From Portulaca oleracea (taxonomy: Eukaryota; Streptophyta; Magnoliopsida; Caryophyllales; Portulacaceae): a stretch of DNA of 64,000 nucleotides. This document shows, piece by piece, positions 1 through 12,524 of the stretch; positions within the stretch are counted from its first letter, which is position 1; each line of letters starts with the position of its first letter. The stretch is taken from NCBI GenBank assembly GCA_029582165.1, contig CM055870.1:6691832-6755831 (forward strand), in the 5' to 3' direction. A program made the position numbers and the translations under genes. The notes under the pieces were generated by a model. The model saw only the letters and a list, made by a program, of their open reading frames with translations. It was not told where the DNA came from and searched no databases.

Positions 1-1494
1 GTTCCCCTCCGATATCAGATATAAATATGAAGGCATGTATCTTGTTTTGACGGGTCTTTTCTTGTATCTCCTTAACTTTTATATCCATGCCTCCTTTTGC
101 CTTTTTCTGAATTTATCCTAGGTGTCACAAGGCCATTAGCCTCTCCTCCCAATGACGTCTTATCAGGGTGTGCAGCACCAACTGCTCATCCTCTCTTTGC
201 TCTTCTTATGTGGGAATTTTTCTTGTCCCTTGACATTCTCCCCCATCCAATCCTGTGATGCGTCTGTCATAGGTTAGGCCTCTTCCTGCCCCACACCATG
301 GGGGCGGATGGTGGGGGGTTGGAGTCAGGTCCGGGTAGGGTCTGGTGACGTTTCACAGGGTGACTTTGACTTAATGCAACGCCCGGGAAGGCTTGCTAGC
401 AAGTTTCCAAAAAGAGGCTGAGTCTAAGTTTGCTAGCACTGCATGGTTGTTACAAGAAGTTAAAAATCACAGGAGATAGATTGGTGGGGGCAATGATATT
501 CTTGACTTCCAATTTTCCCCCCTCAATCCTGTTGTGGATGGTCACGAGATACGTGTTAAAACACTTTTCCAGACTCTTCGTCCGCAACATAGCAATTTTC
601 TTCACTCATGCTTAAGCTTGTATCCATAACCATGGGACAAACAAGTGGTGCTCTTTTTCAACCAAACTTATTAAAATCTGAAAGATTTCACTAAAGTTCT
701 TAATTTAAAGCTCTTTCTTCGAAATGTGCAGCTTCTTTCTTGCACCCTCCAATTTTCCAAGGTAACCAACGTCAAGCACCAGAAATCCAGAACCTGTTCA
801 GGTTCTTGTGGTCACAGAAATATCATGATGTAGACTGAGCGTTGCAAGCTTTGAGTAGAAAAACAGGCTATCATTATGTATTTATGTGGCCAGGAAAAAA
901 TGAAGGACAAAGACTGAGGTTGTCAGCTGATTATGTGACATTTATAGGAGCTGCATCTGCTAGCTACTCTAAAATCCTTCTTAAGTAAATCTTAGTTGTA
1001 GTCTTGTAGACATGTCACGGTTCCCTGCCAAATACTGAGGAAATGTCAGGCATTCTTCTGATAGGGACACCTTGACATGTGTAGTTTTCTGAGAGATTTG
1101 CTATATGGGAAGTTGGTTTTGTGTCCATAGTTGTTTAGTCTAGTTCAAAATGGCTTTAACTAAGCTGAGAGATGGCTGGGACTGTACTATTGGGAAGATG
1201 TATTTATTGATTACCTGAGCTAGCCTAGTCAAGTCACTCAGTTTTCTTTAGTCAGAATTCTTTGTTTTCATATGTTTATTTTGTAGTTGTCTTTCATAGC
1301 TTGGAACATGGTGTCTGTGATCTGTTTTTATTTTTTTTATTTTAAAAATATATCTATTGGTGGCAATCTTTATTGTTTATGGTGTTAAGACACTTTGTAG
1401 CCTGCTGGTTGCACAATGTTTTTATATGTTTATTGTTTGGTGTTGCTTGTGCTGTTGGTTATGTGTCCGATTCTCACGTGTTTTGTGTTTGCAG
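1..1494 (+). other. Upstream intron of the PRP40 gene, no coding seen
   Basis: No reading frame here resembles the FF-domain exons that should precede the exon at 1495, and a pyrimidine-rich tract ending in TTTGCAG closes the stretch at 1494. I read it as a long intron of at least 1.49 kb whose donor lies left of the window. The short open frames inside are AT-rich and resemble nothing I know. Confidence 0.6.
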
Positions 1495-3717
1495 CTGGTA
1501 TTTGAAGAACAGCTTGAAAGGGTCAGGGAAAAGGAAGAGAAAGAAGCTAAAAAGCGCCAGCGTCTTGTGGATGATTTCACTGATTTGTTGCGCTCCATTA
1601 AGGTAAATGACGTTTTGTATGTTGTCTGAGATCTATCTGTTGGGCCTTTCTAACATGGTTTCTCTTCTCATTTCTAGGAAATAAATGCATCCTCTACCTG
1701 GGAAGATAGTAAGGCACTCTTTGAAGATAGTGAAGAGTACAGGTATAGCTTCAGCCTCGTATGCTGGAACATCTTGTTTCCTGAATGCTGGCATTCTGGC
1801 ACTGCTTTGTTTGAATATTCTGGAAAAGATATTTACATTGTTCTTGGTCTGTGAGCTTTTCTAGGGAAATTGGCGAAGAAAGTTTAGCAAGGGAATCTTT
1901 TGAGGAGCATCTTGTTTACCTGCAAGAGAAGGCAAAAGAAAAGGAACGAAAGCGTGAGGAGGAAAAGGTACCAGTTTTGTCTTAGATTGGGCAGTTATAT
2001 AGATCATGATTGCTGAGCTTTTGGTTTTTAGTTATATGGTTTTTTTTATTTTCCTAGAACTATACTTCTATTTCTCTGCATTCAAGTGGAATTCCTAATG
2101 ATTGGTGTCACTGGATTCCCAAGATTTATGATAAGTTATAAAGCTCTTACGAATTCTAAATCTTGGGTCTATTAGAATTAGTCTCTCTAAATTGCAAAAT
2201 TTAGGGGTGAGACTAGTACATCCAAACCGTCCATATCTCGCCTTGGCGGGACTTTTGAGTATTGGTTTTGGTTTTTGTGTCCAAGCTCCTACGAATGTGT
2301 GATCTTATTACAAGATGTGAAATTCGACCTAGTGGGGTGTTTTAGAATCCCAGGAAAGAATTTTCCCTACCCCCTACGGGAAACACTTCGTAAGGTTAAG
2401 TGTAAAATAATGCGCCCCACATCAAAATTTTCCCATTCACTAATTACAACCAAACATAGTGAAGTTGATCAACTCCCCCGGGAAAATACTAGTTGCTGAT
2501 GTTCCTGGCAACTTTGTTTTGTTGGCAAGAACTCTTGTGATTGATATGCCTGTTTTTGTCTCTTTTGATTCCTTAACTTTCAGGTTCCTTTTCAATTTGG
2601 TTGACTGTTTTTCAACTCCACAGTATCCTTCACGAGTGAGTCGTAACTGAAGATGTTGTCAGTGGGTCATTGGGAAACAGAGTCTTGGGGAAACAGTCGT
2701 TTTGCTTGCTAGGTTATGGCCACATACATTTGTATTTTCCGCATCCCATTTTGGTTGGGTCCAACTTGGGTTGCTATGGTTAGTGCAGCCTTTGTTTGGT
2801 TATAGATGCAGCTAGATGTAATCTATGTTTCTGTGTTTTTTGATTAAATGTGAAAAGTTAACACTGTTCATTACTTTCATATGGTTGTGCTACAGTGAGG
2901 ATTAATCTTGCATATATGCTTAGTTCTTATCTGCTGTTGATAACTTGGTCAAAGAACAGTTTCATGGCTAACCCTCCCCCTGGTCCTCTTGTTGGTTGAA
3001 TATTGAATATTCAGGCGAGGAAGGAGAAAGAAAGAGAGGAGAAAGAAAAGAGGAAGGACAAGGAACGAAAAGAGAAAGAAAGAGATCGCGAAAGAGAGAA
3101 GCGGAAAGAACGATCTAAGAAGGAGGAATCTGACGACGAAATGATGGATGGTACTGATAGTCATGGTTACAAGGATGACAGTAAAAAGGACAAGGAAAAG
3201 GAAAAAGAAAAAGACAGAGATCGAAAACATAGGAGGCGACATCATGATGTCCCTGATGATGTCAGTTCTGAAAGGGAAGATGACAGAGAAAAGCGTCACC
3301 GGAAGCGGCATCATGACACAGCAGATGATGTCAGTTCTGATAGGGATGACAAGGAAGAGCACAAGAGATCTCGCAGGCATGGGAGCGATCGGAAAAAATC
3401 GAGAAAGGTATGGTCATTGTTTAATGATAGATACCTAAGAGATGAATAGTTTAATGACATCATGCTCCTGGAAATGCTCAGTGATGATGGGGGCACTAAG
3501 GTTTTCTGTTACATCTTAACACATCCTGGTAAGGATTGTCTTTGTAATGATGAGTTGTGTTTGGTATGTCGCCTTGCAGCACGAGCATTCACCCGACTCA
3601 GATGGTGAAAGCAGACATAAGAAACACAAGAAGGATCGTGATGGTTCTCAAAGAAACGGTGCTCATGAGGAGCTGGAAGATGGCGAGCTTGGTGAGGACG
3701 GTGAAATCCAGTTATAA
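1495..3717 (+). CDS. PRP40: Pre-mRNA-processing protein 40 (PRP40A/B type), 3' part
   Basis: PRP40 is a U1 snRNP-associated splicing factor that bridges the 5' splice site and the branch point; plant copies have N-terminal WW domains, several FF domains and a charged tail, and bind the RNA polymerase II C-terminal domain. Five exons join in frame: 1495-1602, 1678-1742, 1865-1967, 3015-3407 and 3580-3717 (stop TAA), giving the last 268 residues. The first three exons encode the final FF domain: [13 protein letters not shown], then [17 protein letters not shown] and [20 protein letters not shown]. The fourth is a low-complexity run rich in Lys, Glu, Arg and Asp with several VSSxRxD motifs. The last ends in [16 protein letters not shown]. 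All junctions are GT-AG and phase-consistent. The start and the WW domains are outside the window. PRP40A versus PRP40B cannot be decided from this part. Confidence 0.93.
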
Positions 3718-3826
3718 GTCAATCTCCTCTGCTCGCTTGTATCAACAGTAGTAAGTTTGTGTTCGGCCATACAATTCTGAAAGCAAATTTTTGATATGTG
3801 AAGATGCTGAAGGATTTGTTCTGTTC

Positions 3827-3832
3827 AATAAA
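3827..3832 (+). terminator. Candidate polyadenylation signal of PRP40
   Basis: A canonical AATAAA lies 110 bp after the PRP40 stop codon, in a T-rich context usual for plant 3' ends. Cleavage would be expected 10-30 bp further on. Confidence 0.5.
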
Positions 3833-6800
3833 AACAATGAATGCTTCCTCCTGCCCTTGCCTCCCTGTATTTATTATTGTTGCACCTGGTATCTTGAGAT
3901 TATATTGACCCCGCTGTGCAAACTAACGTTGGCTATGAAATGTATCCTGATAGGGTTCTATTTTTGTCAAATTTGTGCCAATTTCCTTCTCCTGTGTTTT
4001 ACCAGTTTTGTCATTGTCTGTGGCAAAATACAAGTCTCTGGATTTCGGAAAATTTGTGTGCTTAGTTTTAGTTTTTTCCTGCTTCTGCGCCTGCTTTAAT
4101 CTGTTGAAAAGAGGGAATTACAGGCCAGTGTTGGTGATTACCAAGTCGAAGACCATGTACGAGTTTACCTCTTGGGCGGGCATTGATGGCTGTTTATTTT
4201 GCATGCCCCCCAAAAAAGTGACTGATTTTCCCATCGCAGGTTACCCGTTAACTTCTGTTAAAAATCTCTGGGAGGATTTCTTTGGCTATGTGATTGTAAG
4301 AAACTATCCGTGGGCTTTTATATTCGATCTTACTTTCCGAGTCTCGTTCATACTCCAAAGACGAAAATAAGTGTGGCGGAATGCCCATAGCCTTGGACTC
4401 AAACTGGAGACTTGGAACATTACTAGCTCTATACAGCAGCAAATTCCCCCTTGAGGAAGTGCCACACAGCTGATGTCTTCAAGTCTTTCACAATTTTGGT
4501 TATTCCTTAACTTATTTTGTTTGTTGAGTAGACCTTTTTTTGTTTTCCTGAAAAATTAGAGGGATAAAAGATTAGATTAGAATAATGATGATAATAGTGT
4601 AGCTTAATGAGGAGGCATTGGATTATATATATGATAGTTGAAGCAGACTGAGATTTGAACCCTGCATTTGAATTTGGGATGTCATAGTTTTGTGCTACTG
4701 CTGTGCTAGGCTGTCTGCTTGTTTCTTCTTCTTGGTTTCTCAAGTAAACATTGCTTACAAGGTAAGCTATAAAGTCTGGAATTACGTGCTTGAAATTGTA
4801 AGACTCAAATTGTAAGAAAGGATACTTTTGAGATGCTTGAACTTTCTTCCCCTGGCCCTGTTTTCTTTCTTTGTTTTTTTTTTTTTAATGTTTATGTTGT
4901 TTCTCTAGTTTGTTTATACGTCCACATCCAATGATTTGTTTCTGCCTTACTGATTTAGTCTTGTTCACTCTTTTTTATTCTTCTCGTGTTCTCTCATGTG
5001 GAGGCTGGATTGTTTTGTTTATTATTTGAAGCAAGGGTTGTTGGAATGGTTATCGTTGAAATTGGCTTTGATCATCATCACCAAAATTTGATATGTTCAT
5101 TACACTGAAATGGAACTCAAGTTTTGTGTAGAAAGAAAGTGCTTATTTCTGTTGAGGGTAATCTCGTTTTTCTTTCTTTCTATTTTTTTTTGATTGTTAT
5201 GAGGGTAATCTCGTTTAAATCTGGATAGTTGCAAGTTTTGGGATAAAAATTGGGTTTTCAAAGTTTTTTCAAGTGAGTTTCTTTAAGTGTGTAAACAGGT
5301 TTTCTAATTTTTTTTTTTTTGTTGCTGCTGAAGGGTTTTTGCAGGCCAGTAGAAGTTCTCCATGAACTTTAGTCCATGGAAACACTGTTTATATTTAGAT
5401 CTCCTAGATTGCACTCACTCATGTTTTCTAGGAGCTTGTTATTGTTGAGATAATTTCAGAAAGCCAAGTTTTAGGCTTTTGGAAACTAGCTTTTTAGACA
5501 AAAACTACTCTAACCCCGTTCTTTGGATTAGTAACTCTTTCCAATCCAATTCAATCCAAACCTTATATAATTCCCAAAAAAAAAGATCATCTCTAAAAAC
5601 ACAATTTCCAAAAAAGTATCATAGCTTATTGAAAACCTTGTTCCGAAGCATTGAATTTTTCCCCTATTAGTTGGAATAAATAATTTTGGTCCAAAAAGTT
5701 CTTAACCAAACACCATTTACGCAAAAAAGAAAAAGAAAGAAAAACAGTCGGATACTAGAAGGAGTGTGTTTTATAATTGATACAGTTTGATCATAGCTGG
5801 CTTATTTGGTTATAATCTAACTTTGCGTTCATTTGGTAAAGGGTCAAATTTCCCCGTGAAACTTTTGGTAGGGCAGCTGAAATTTCAATTTGAATATAAA
5901 GCAGTGTGTATTTAGGAAGTAGGATTTAGGACCCATTATTTATTATTAATAGACAGGGAAAATAATGCTCCAACTTAACAAATCTTATTGATATCACCTC
6001 ATTTGTTGGTTGTTGAGTTATGACATCAACATCCACAACCTAATCGTCTTTGTTTATCATTCTACCCAAATAATTCTTTGCTTTTTGCTTATCCATCTAC
6101 GTTGAACGGATTAGTGTCTCTTTCTGAAAGGAATTAGGACGCTTTGTCGGGTCCAAAATTCCTCTTGTTCCTTCATCTCACTTTCCTTCCTTCTTCTCTT
6201 CTTCATTCTACTTGCTTCTTAAAACACCCGGATTGCCCTTACCCTAGGTCATAATAGTCCATCCATTTAACGGAAGTGCATAAAGAGGCTGATTCCGACA
6301 GACAAAAAAACATTTTGAAAAACCAAAAAACCACAATTTTGAAAACCAGAGGGAAAACTACTTGGGAACTGATAAAGGAAGAGAAACATGGACAATGAAA
6401 CTTCATACTTGTATGCTCTGAGACGCTGAGTAATTAGTGAGCAGAAGAAACACTCAAAAAAGGCATATAGCATGGTCCTACTGGTGACATCTCATCTCTT
6501 CACCCGATCACTTTAATCCTAGCCCAACAAACACCGTTACACACCTAGTGCCATGTTCTCCACTAATCCTATGTGCTTTGAATCAGCTCTAATCACCTCC
6601 TTTATAGACCTTCCTAGCGTCCCACGCCCACGATGAAATGGTGGAAGCATAATCCTTTTATACTTCCTAATGGATTAATCTCCCTATCAAACAAAAACAA
6701 AATTTAACTTGGAAGATGGGTGTTAAGTTACTCTACAACTTTTGTGCAATATCCTTATGAATATATGTACATACACAGCAAATACAACAGACAAAAGAGC

Positions 6801-6907
6801 AAAAAACTAAGAGGGTTTAAGCAGCTTAATTAGGAGATGTTCAATGTGTATAATTTGATCTTATCGATCGAAAATCCTCTGTTTACAACTGCTGGAAGCA
6901 TTAGTTG
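3833..6907. other. Intergenic, no gene recognised
   Basis: This lies between the convergent 3' ends of PRP40 and the DUF4378 gene. It is AT-rich with T and A homopolymers. Open frames of 60-130 codons show no domain, no codon pattern and no clear splice partners. The part nearest 6907 should include the 3' UTR of the DUF4378 gene. Confidence 0.5.
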
Positions 6908-8718
6908 TTAATATGAATGAATCATGCCTTCGACAATATCTTCCATCAGCTGTTGTAGTATAGCATCTCCAATATCTCCAGCAACATCTCTTCTAAACCC
7001 TTCCAAACTGCTCCATTCTTCTGCAGAGCCAATCAACTCTGCCCTCAACAACTGAGCTATATTTCTCTCATCATTACATTTTTTGAGTTTCCCCCAAGCT
7101 TTGAAGTTGTTACGAACGATGTTTCCAATTTCTTCGGGCCCAATTACGAGTCCCTTCTGTTTCCTCCTCATCCTGCTGATTTGCTGCTTCCCTTTGTGAC
7201 TCATTTCGACGACTTCCTTGATGCAGTCGAACAGCAGCTGCCTTGTCTGCTGCAGGCCTTTCTTGGAGTTCATCTGTAGGGGAAATGTCTCCCTCTCGGT
7301 GGGATTCGGTTTCCTCGATTGCATGAGCAGGTCTAACAGCGTGGCTGACAGGATCGTGTCGTCTGACAGCTTCTTGTGAAACCGGGTTCTTGAGGTTGAC
7401 GGGGTCTCTTCTTGTTCTTGTCTCACTGTTTCATTGCAGAGAGGTAAGCAGTTAAAAGAGGTAAGAATTGGTGGGTTTAGACTGTAGATAATAAGGAGTG
7501 ATATGGGGTTTTGATAAAATTTACTGATACCATTGTTGTAGACTGGGATTTCTTGAAGAAAATCAATCTCATCAAGGACAGAAACTGGGCTGCATTGCTT
7601 GTTGTCTTCTGTGAATCTCCATTGTGTCATCACTCTGTCTGGTCCTCCCTGTGAGTTTTCTTAGTCAATTAGCCAACTTTATTTTTTTTACATTTTTACA
7701 ATGGTAAATTAGGCCCATCCACTGGTTAAATTATGGCCACAAAGATTCAAAACTTGCTGGGGATGGTAAACCTCTTACTCTCATGCCACTTGAGCTGCAA
7801 GCTCTTGGACAGTCAATTTTAAGAGATTCAGTCGGTAATATAGTCGAACAAAATTGGGTCGGTTCAGTTCAAAAGGAAACAACCCTGTCAAACAAGTCAT
7901 TCAAGGTCGAGTTTGAATTGAGTTAATTTTAAGTAGGGTCGTACTGGTAAGGTTGGTACTGGGTCATTTTTGTTTCATGTCAACTTCAGCATAAATAAAT
8001 CAGACTTCATAGAAGATAAGCAACGTTGATAGAAAATGTCCGAAACCAGTTACCTTGTTCTAGATTTTTTGTCGGAGTATATTTTCCAATTCATAAGGTT
8101 GAAATCAAGAAGTGTTTTTGTTATCCCGGGTCCGAACAGTCTGGGTTTAGGTATATTTTAAGCTTAGACAGCCCAACATACATCAATTTTTGACAGCTTT
8201 TTTACAACAAGAAGAAGAAGCATTGAATTCTTTACCTCATGAGCTCTTTCATCCATTGCCAGAGAAGTCTCTATATCGCTCCCAGACGAACTGTTGCATA
8301 GTGTTGTTGAGCAGCTTGCAGATGAAAGCCTCCCTGATTCCTCGGCCACATCTTTCTGATCATCATCATCATCCTCCTGATTCTTCGTAGTCTTGTTTTT
8401 TCCCTTGTTTGAGCTCTTCAACCCAAAAACATGGTTAATCGAAACAATCTTGCTGTAAACACTCTTCGCAATGCTTGAGAATTGCCCTGAACTTGTACTG
8501 CTTGATCCATGGTAACTCCAAGACCGCTTTAAGACTCTCTTTAAGTCGAGCTTGTTGTTTGCGGTTGTAGTTGTCGAACAGCACCCAAACCGAGCTTCTA
8601 ACTCCAAGCTTCTACGCCTACTACACCCTCTTTCGAGGAGGTATGTTTCGAGCACAAAGGGTTCCTGTTTTTCCTTGAGAATCTCCGAAAGACGCCTCGC
8701 TGTTGAAGTTGATGCCAT
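6908..8718 (-). CDS. DUF4378 domain protein (TRM-like), 372 aa
   Basis: Three exons read on the minus strand: 8718-8236, 7648-7531 and 7425-6908 (stop), 372 residues. The start MASTSTARRLSEILKE is the first ATG and sits under an upstream CT-rich tract. Residues 1-161 hold the motif QEPFVLETYLLERG, a Ser-rich section and an Asp run. Exon 2 carries KQCSPVSVLDE, the SPVSVL motif seen in many plant DUF4378 proteins. Exon 3 is the DUF4378 domain itself, ending with EEWSSLEGFRRDVAGDIGDA and a short helix. Family members include TON1-recruiting (TRM/LONGIFOLIA-like) proteins that act on cortical microtubules and cell shape, but many have no assigned function, so the role is inferred. Intron 2 (7530-7426) is 105 nt and open in frame, so an alternative 407-residue form is possible. 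Confidence 0.85.
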
Positions 8719-8768
8719 CTGAATTAGAGAGTTTGGTCAGTAGGAAGAGTAGTGGGAAAGAGAGGGGG

Positions 8769-8975
8769 ATATATGGAGAGAAAGATCATGTAGTAGTAGA
8801 TTTTAATGGTGAATGGTGATGATTATTCATTTATTTGGATAGGGAGATGATCTACTACTGTGCATTTATTGAGAGACCCAGACCATATCTGTCAGCTAGG
8901 GACTTGTCACAAAGTGTAACAAACAGAGCATAAGAGAAGAGAGAAGGTTTTAGAGAGAGAGAGAGAGAGAGGTTT

Positions 8976-9040
<65 letters not shown>
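8769..9040 (-). promoter_or_regulatory. CT/GAGA-rich promoter or 5' UTR of the DUF4378 gene
   Basis: Reading toward the gene, a long (CT)n tract at 9040-8951 lies 230-320 bp before the ATG, with a CATATATCC TATA-like stretch near 8775-8769. CT/GA dinucleotide tracts are the known target of plant BPC/GAGA-binding proteins and are common in core promoters and 5' leaders. The transcription start cannot be fixed from sequence. Confidence 0.4.
8951..9040. repeat. (AG)n microsatellite, two blocks
   Basis: The longer block of about 64 bp and a shorter one of about 18 bp are separated by a GGTTTT-containing spacer that also precedes the first block, so the whole looks like a slipped duplication of a GGTTTTAGAG unit. 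On the minus strand it yields a spurious Ser-Leu open frame. Confidence 0.97.
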
Positions 9041-9041
<1 letters not shown>

Positions 9042-12000
9042 ATATATATGCAGGTTGTATATAGGGATTTGAATGCAACAGCTAGTTGCAGAAATGTTGG
9101 CTGTATGCAAAAGGGTTGGTGACTTCTATGCTCTTTTCCTTCTGTCTTGAGTAGATGACATTTATTTTATACAATAACTAAAATAATTAAAAAAATGGGA
9201 TTTATTTAATTGAAAATAATTAGAAGAAAAACAAAAATGAAATGAAAATAGAAGAAGAATGGTCCCTAGCTAAGGAAAGGTAAGGTAATAAATGGGATGA
9301 AAATGAAGGGTGGAAATGAATTGAACCATGCTGGTATCAGTATGTGTGTGAGTGTGATGGGTCTGTTTGGCTACATTTTGAAATGCAAAAACCCAAAAAA
9401 AGAAAAAAGAAAAAAAAGAAGGAAAACCCAAATGTGTTTTTTCACTTGTACCACTTGAAAGTTGAAACAAAGTGATGTACAATTTATAACCTTTTCAACT
9501 TGTTTGTTTGGATTTGGATTAGATGTTCACATACATGGTCACCATTTGTACTCTTGTTGTTGTCATCATTTACACTATCAAACACAAGTACCTTCCATTC
9601 ATTCATTCATTAGCTCATTTTGCACATCATCATGGGTAGGTCAATCATCATATTAATAACACATCTTTTTTTTTTTTTCTTTTGAAGGAATATTAAGAAC
9701 ACATCTTTTGTTTTCATTGTTGCGATACAAAACCTAGCTAATACGAAATATACAGTGGGCCTTGCGTACATCCGACTCACCAATTTTTTATATGAGACGG
9801 GCAAAGTGTAGTACACACGCATACTAGTGCATGTACAACTGCCAAGATTTCTATTCTGATTATAGATGTGGAAATCGGATGCCAGAAGGATTCAAACACC
9901 TGACCGTCAAGGACTTGATCAATGCTCAAGCCAATTGAGTTGCGTTTGGATTCCTGCAGTTTACCATGGTACAACGCGCCTGGGACGGATTGTGAATTGC
10001 ACGCGCGTGTCTTATGGTAATAATACCGTGAGACTGTCCTACAGTAGAATTTGCGCTAGATATATATCAACCCATGGAAATAATATAAGAGATTTTTGTG
10101 AACTCCAAAACCTGCATATGCGGGATCTGCCTTGGATGTTGTTATTGTTGTATTGACGTGAACTGAATTCTAATAATATATTGTGAAATCAACACAACCT
10201 TTTCGGTATAGACTATTTATAGATGAAGTTACCACACTAATCTTAGTTTCATTGTGTTACTAGTTTACCTTGCTACACTAGTTGTAACTTTAACCCTTTT
10301 ACAAGAAACATATAAGTTTTTGCATCTAAAGGGGAAAAGGGAAGGATAACAAGAATACTAAAGAGTATGTAGGTATGCTTCCTTGGTAAACACCCCCCAA
10401 AAAGAAGAAAGTCCATATACAATACAAAGAGTATTAGTTTGCTTAGAGTTGGGGTTTGATGTACTTAACTTTGGGAGTGTAATCACATGGAGGAGGGTCC
10501 CAAAACCAATAGATTAGTACCCTATAATTAATGGTTAATTGGGCCAATAAGTTGCCCTCAAAATCAACAAAGTTTGAGAGTGAGAGGCTATTTTGCTCCC
10601 CCAATGAGGCATAAAACTATACACAAACTCACTGTTTCCCTAGACAACATTGCACTTCCATTTCAGTGAAATTTTAGTAATCAACACTTGTGATTTTGTT
10701 AGTTACACTGCTGCTGTCATTCACAAAAGTTAACTGAGTCTAGACATAGAGAGGAATGTAGGCACCATCCCTGTTCAGGAATACTTGTCATAACTGATCA
10801 TATTATGAGACACAGACTACAGTTACTACACCAACACAACTAACAAATCTAACTTCCATACCTAGATCTTTTTACACTATCAACCTATATATGTCTTTAT
10901 TATATTCACCAACTATAACAATTATCAAATATAACTTATTTTAGATATAGTCTATCAAAAATCTAGTTTTGTATTTGTTGTACGTAAAATTATCAAACAA
11001 TACGTTGACGGAGTGTTTGAACATAGTGTTTGGTTAAGAGACTTTTCTAGGAAAGTTTTTCAACTTTCCCATGTTCACCAAAGTTTCCCATGTTTGGTTA
11101 CAAAATAAGGATAAGAAAGTTTTGTGGTAGATCCTAATATTTTCCCATGTTAGATGAGAAAACTTTTCCAATGGGAGGGGTACGGAAAGTTTTTTTCCCA
11201 TGGGAAAGGGGAAGTATTTTAATCAAACTCCCCCAATACCCCTAAAAACTATTTATAAAATAAACAAATGAGGGTAACTTAGATATTTTAAATAAACTTT
11301 TGGCCTACAAACTTCCCTATGATTTTCAATGTAAACCAAATATTGTGAAGTATTATTTTCCATTAAAAACTTTCACAATAAAAACTTTCCCAAAGAAAAT
11401 TTTCCCAGAAAATAGCAAAATTTTAAAAATTCTACAAAAGGCCAATGGTCTATTGACTTAGCTACCTAGACATTCTATACTTTGCCGTATATTCATAACC
11501 TACAACATCGTTTTTTTCTTTAATTTTTTTATTATAAAGGTAAGCGATCCAACCCTGGAGAAATGCCCTGCCTTGGACAGTAAAGATAGAAGGTAAACCT
11601 CTTACTATTTAGGCAAAAGGTGATTGGCTAACCTACAACATAGTTAATCTTGAACAACTAGTGGAATACTCATCACTTGCGAATACAAAGTTGATGATTC
11701 CAATTGAATTCTAGCATCTAATTCAGGATATCAACATACTATGTCTGCCGTTTTTGGCATCTTTGAATATGATATTTAGCGAGTGTGAGTGGTTCGGAGC
11801 ACATAGAGTTGGTATAATTGGGTAACGGCTAAAAAAAACACCGAAAATAACACCTAGGGTCCAAATCATACACCTTGAAGGGACTCGTGTATATTTTTTT
11901 TTCCTTTTATAATTCCCTTTCCTTTTTCCTTACTAGTAGAATCTAACACATGCATGAGTATGTACCAGACTACGTATAGTATTGGTACATTAGTACATAT

Positions 12001-12275
12001 CTCCGAGAAGCTTATCTATAGCAACTGTATAAATGCCCGTTAGTATATTTGTTTTCTTAAAGAATATGAGTGAATATTGCAATGATTAATGTCATAGAGG
12101 AAAAGAAAGAAAAGGTAGACAAACACAAGTACATATGTAGTTTGATTTGGGGATGGGATGATTACATTTAAAAATGGAAGAGGGTTGGAAGTAGTGTAAA
12201 AATATGTACGTGGGGTGCACACGAATGGTACGGCAGTTTTCTATTGTGTGTGTTTTGCCTTTGGTTTATCCTGTA
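9041..12275. other. Intergenic, no gene; one MITE-like relic
   Basis: No coding region is supported. At about 11018-11420 there is a run of TTTTCCCA and GGAAAG words on both strands, starting AGTGTTTGGTTAAGAG and ending AAATTTTCCCAGAAAA, which resembles the Tourist-like elements further right but has no clean ends. The rest is AT-rich sequence with no structure I can assign. Confidence 0.45.
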
Positions 12276-12524
12276 CTACCTCCGTCCCATATTGTTTGTC
12301 CATCCAGCTATATTTAAAAGTCCAATTATCATGGCAAATGTGGTGAAAAATGTGTAATGTACCAGAATTGTCTTTACTTTTCTCATGTGAAGAAAAATAA
12401 AAAAGAAACAAAAGAGTATTTATTAGGAGTATAATAGGAATTACAATCATTGAAATTATAAAATGACAAACATTTTGGGACAAGGGAGTTAGGTAGATGG
12501 ACAAACAATTTGGGACGGAGGTAG
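12276..12524. mobile_element. Stowaway-like MITE
   Basis: The ends are CTACCTCCGTCCCATATTG and its inverted partner (last bases TGGGACGGAGGTAG), matching over about 30 bp, with TA on both sides as target duplication. At 249 bp with no coding capacity it fits a Tc1/mariner-derived Stowaway MITE. Confidence 0.85.

Noticed and set aside
2949..3380. 143-codon minus-strand open frame
   Set aside because: Antisense of the low-complexity charged PRP40 exon, so the open frame is a composition effect.
8907..9110. Minus-strand open frame of Ser-Leu repeats
   Set aside because: It is only the translation of the (AG)n microsatellite; no domain, no splice context.
9866..9960. tRNA-like words (GATTCAAACACCTGACC, GCCAATTGAG)
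   Set aside because: No cloverleaf can be formed; these words occur in many dispersed plant repeats.
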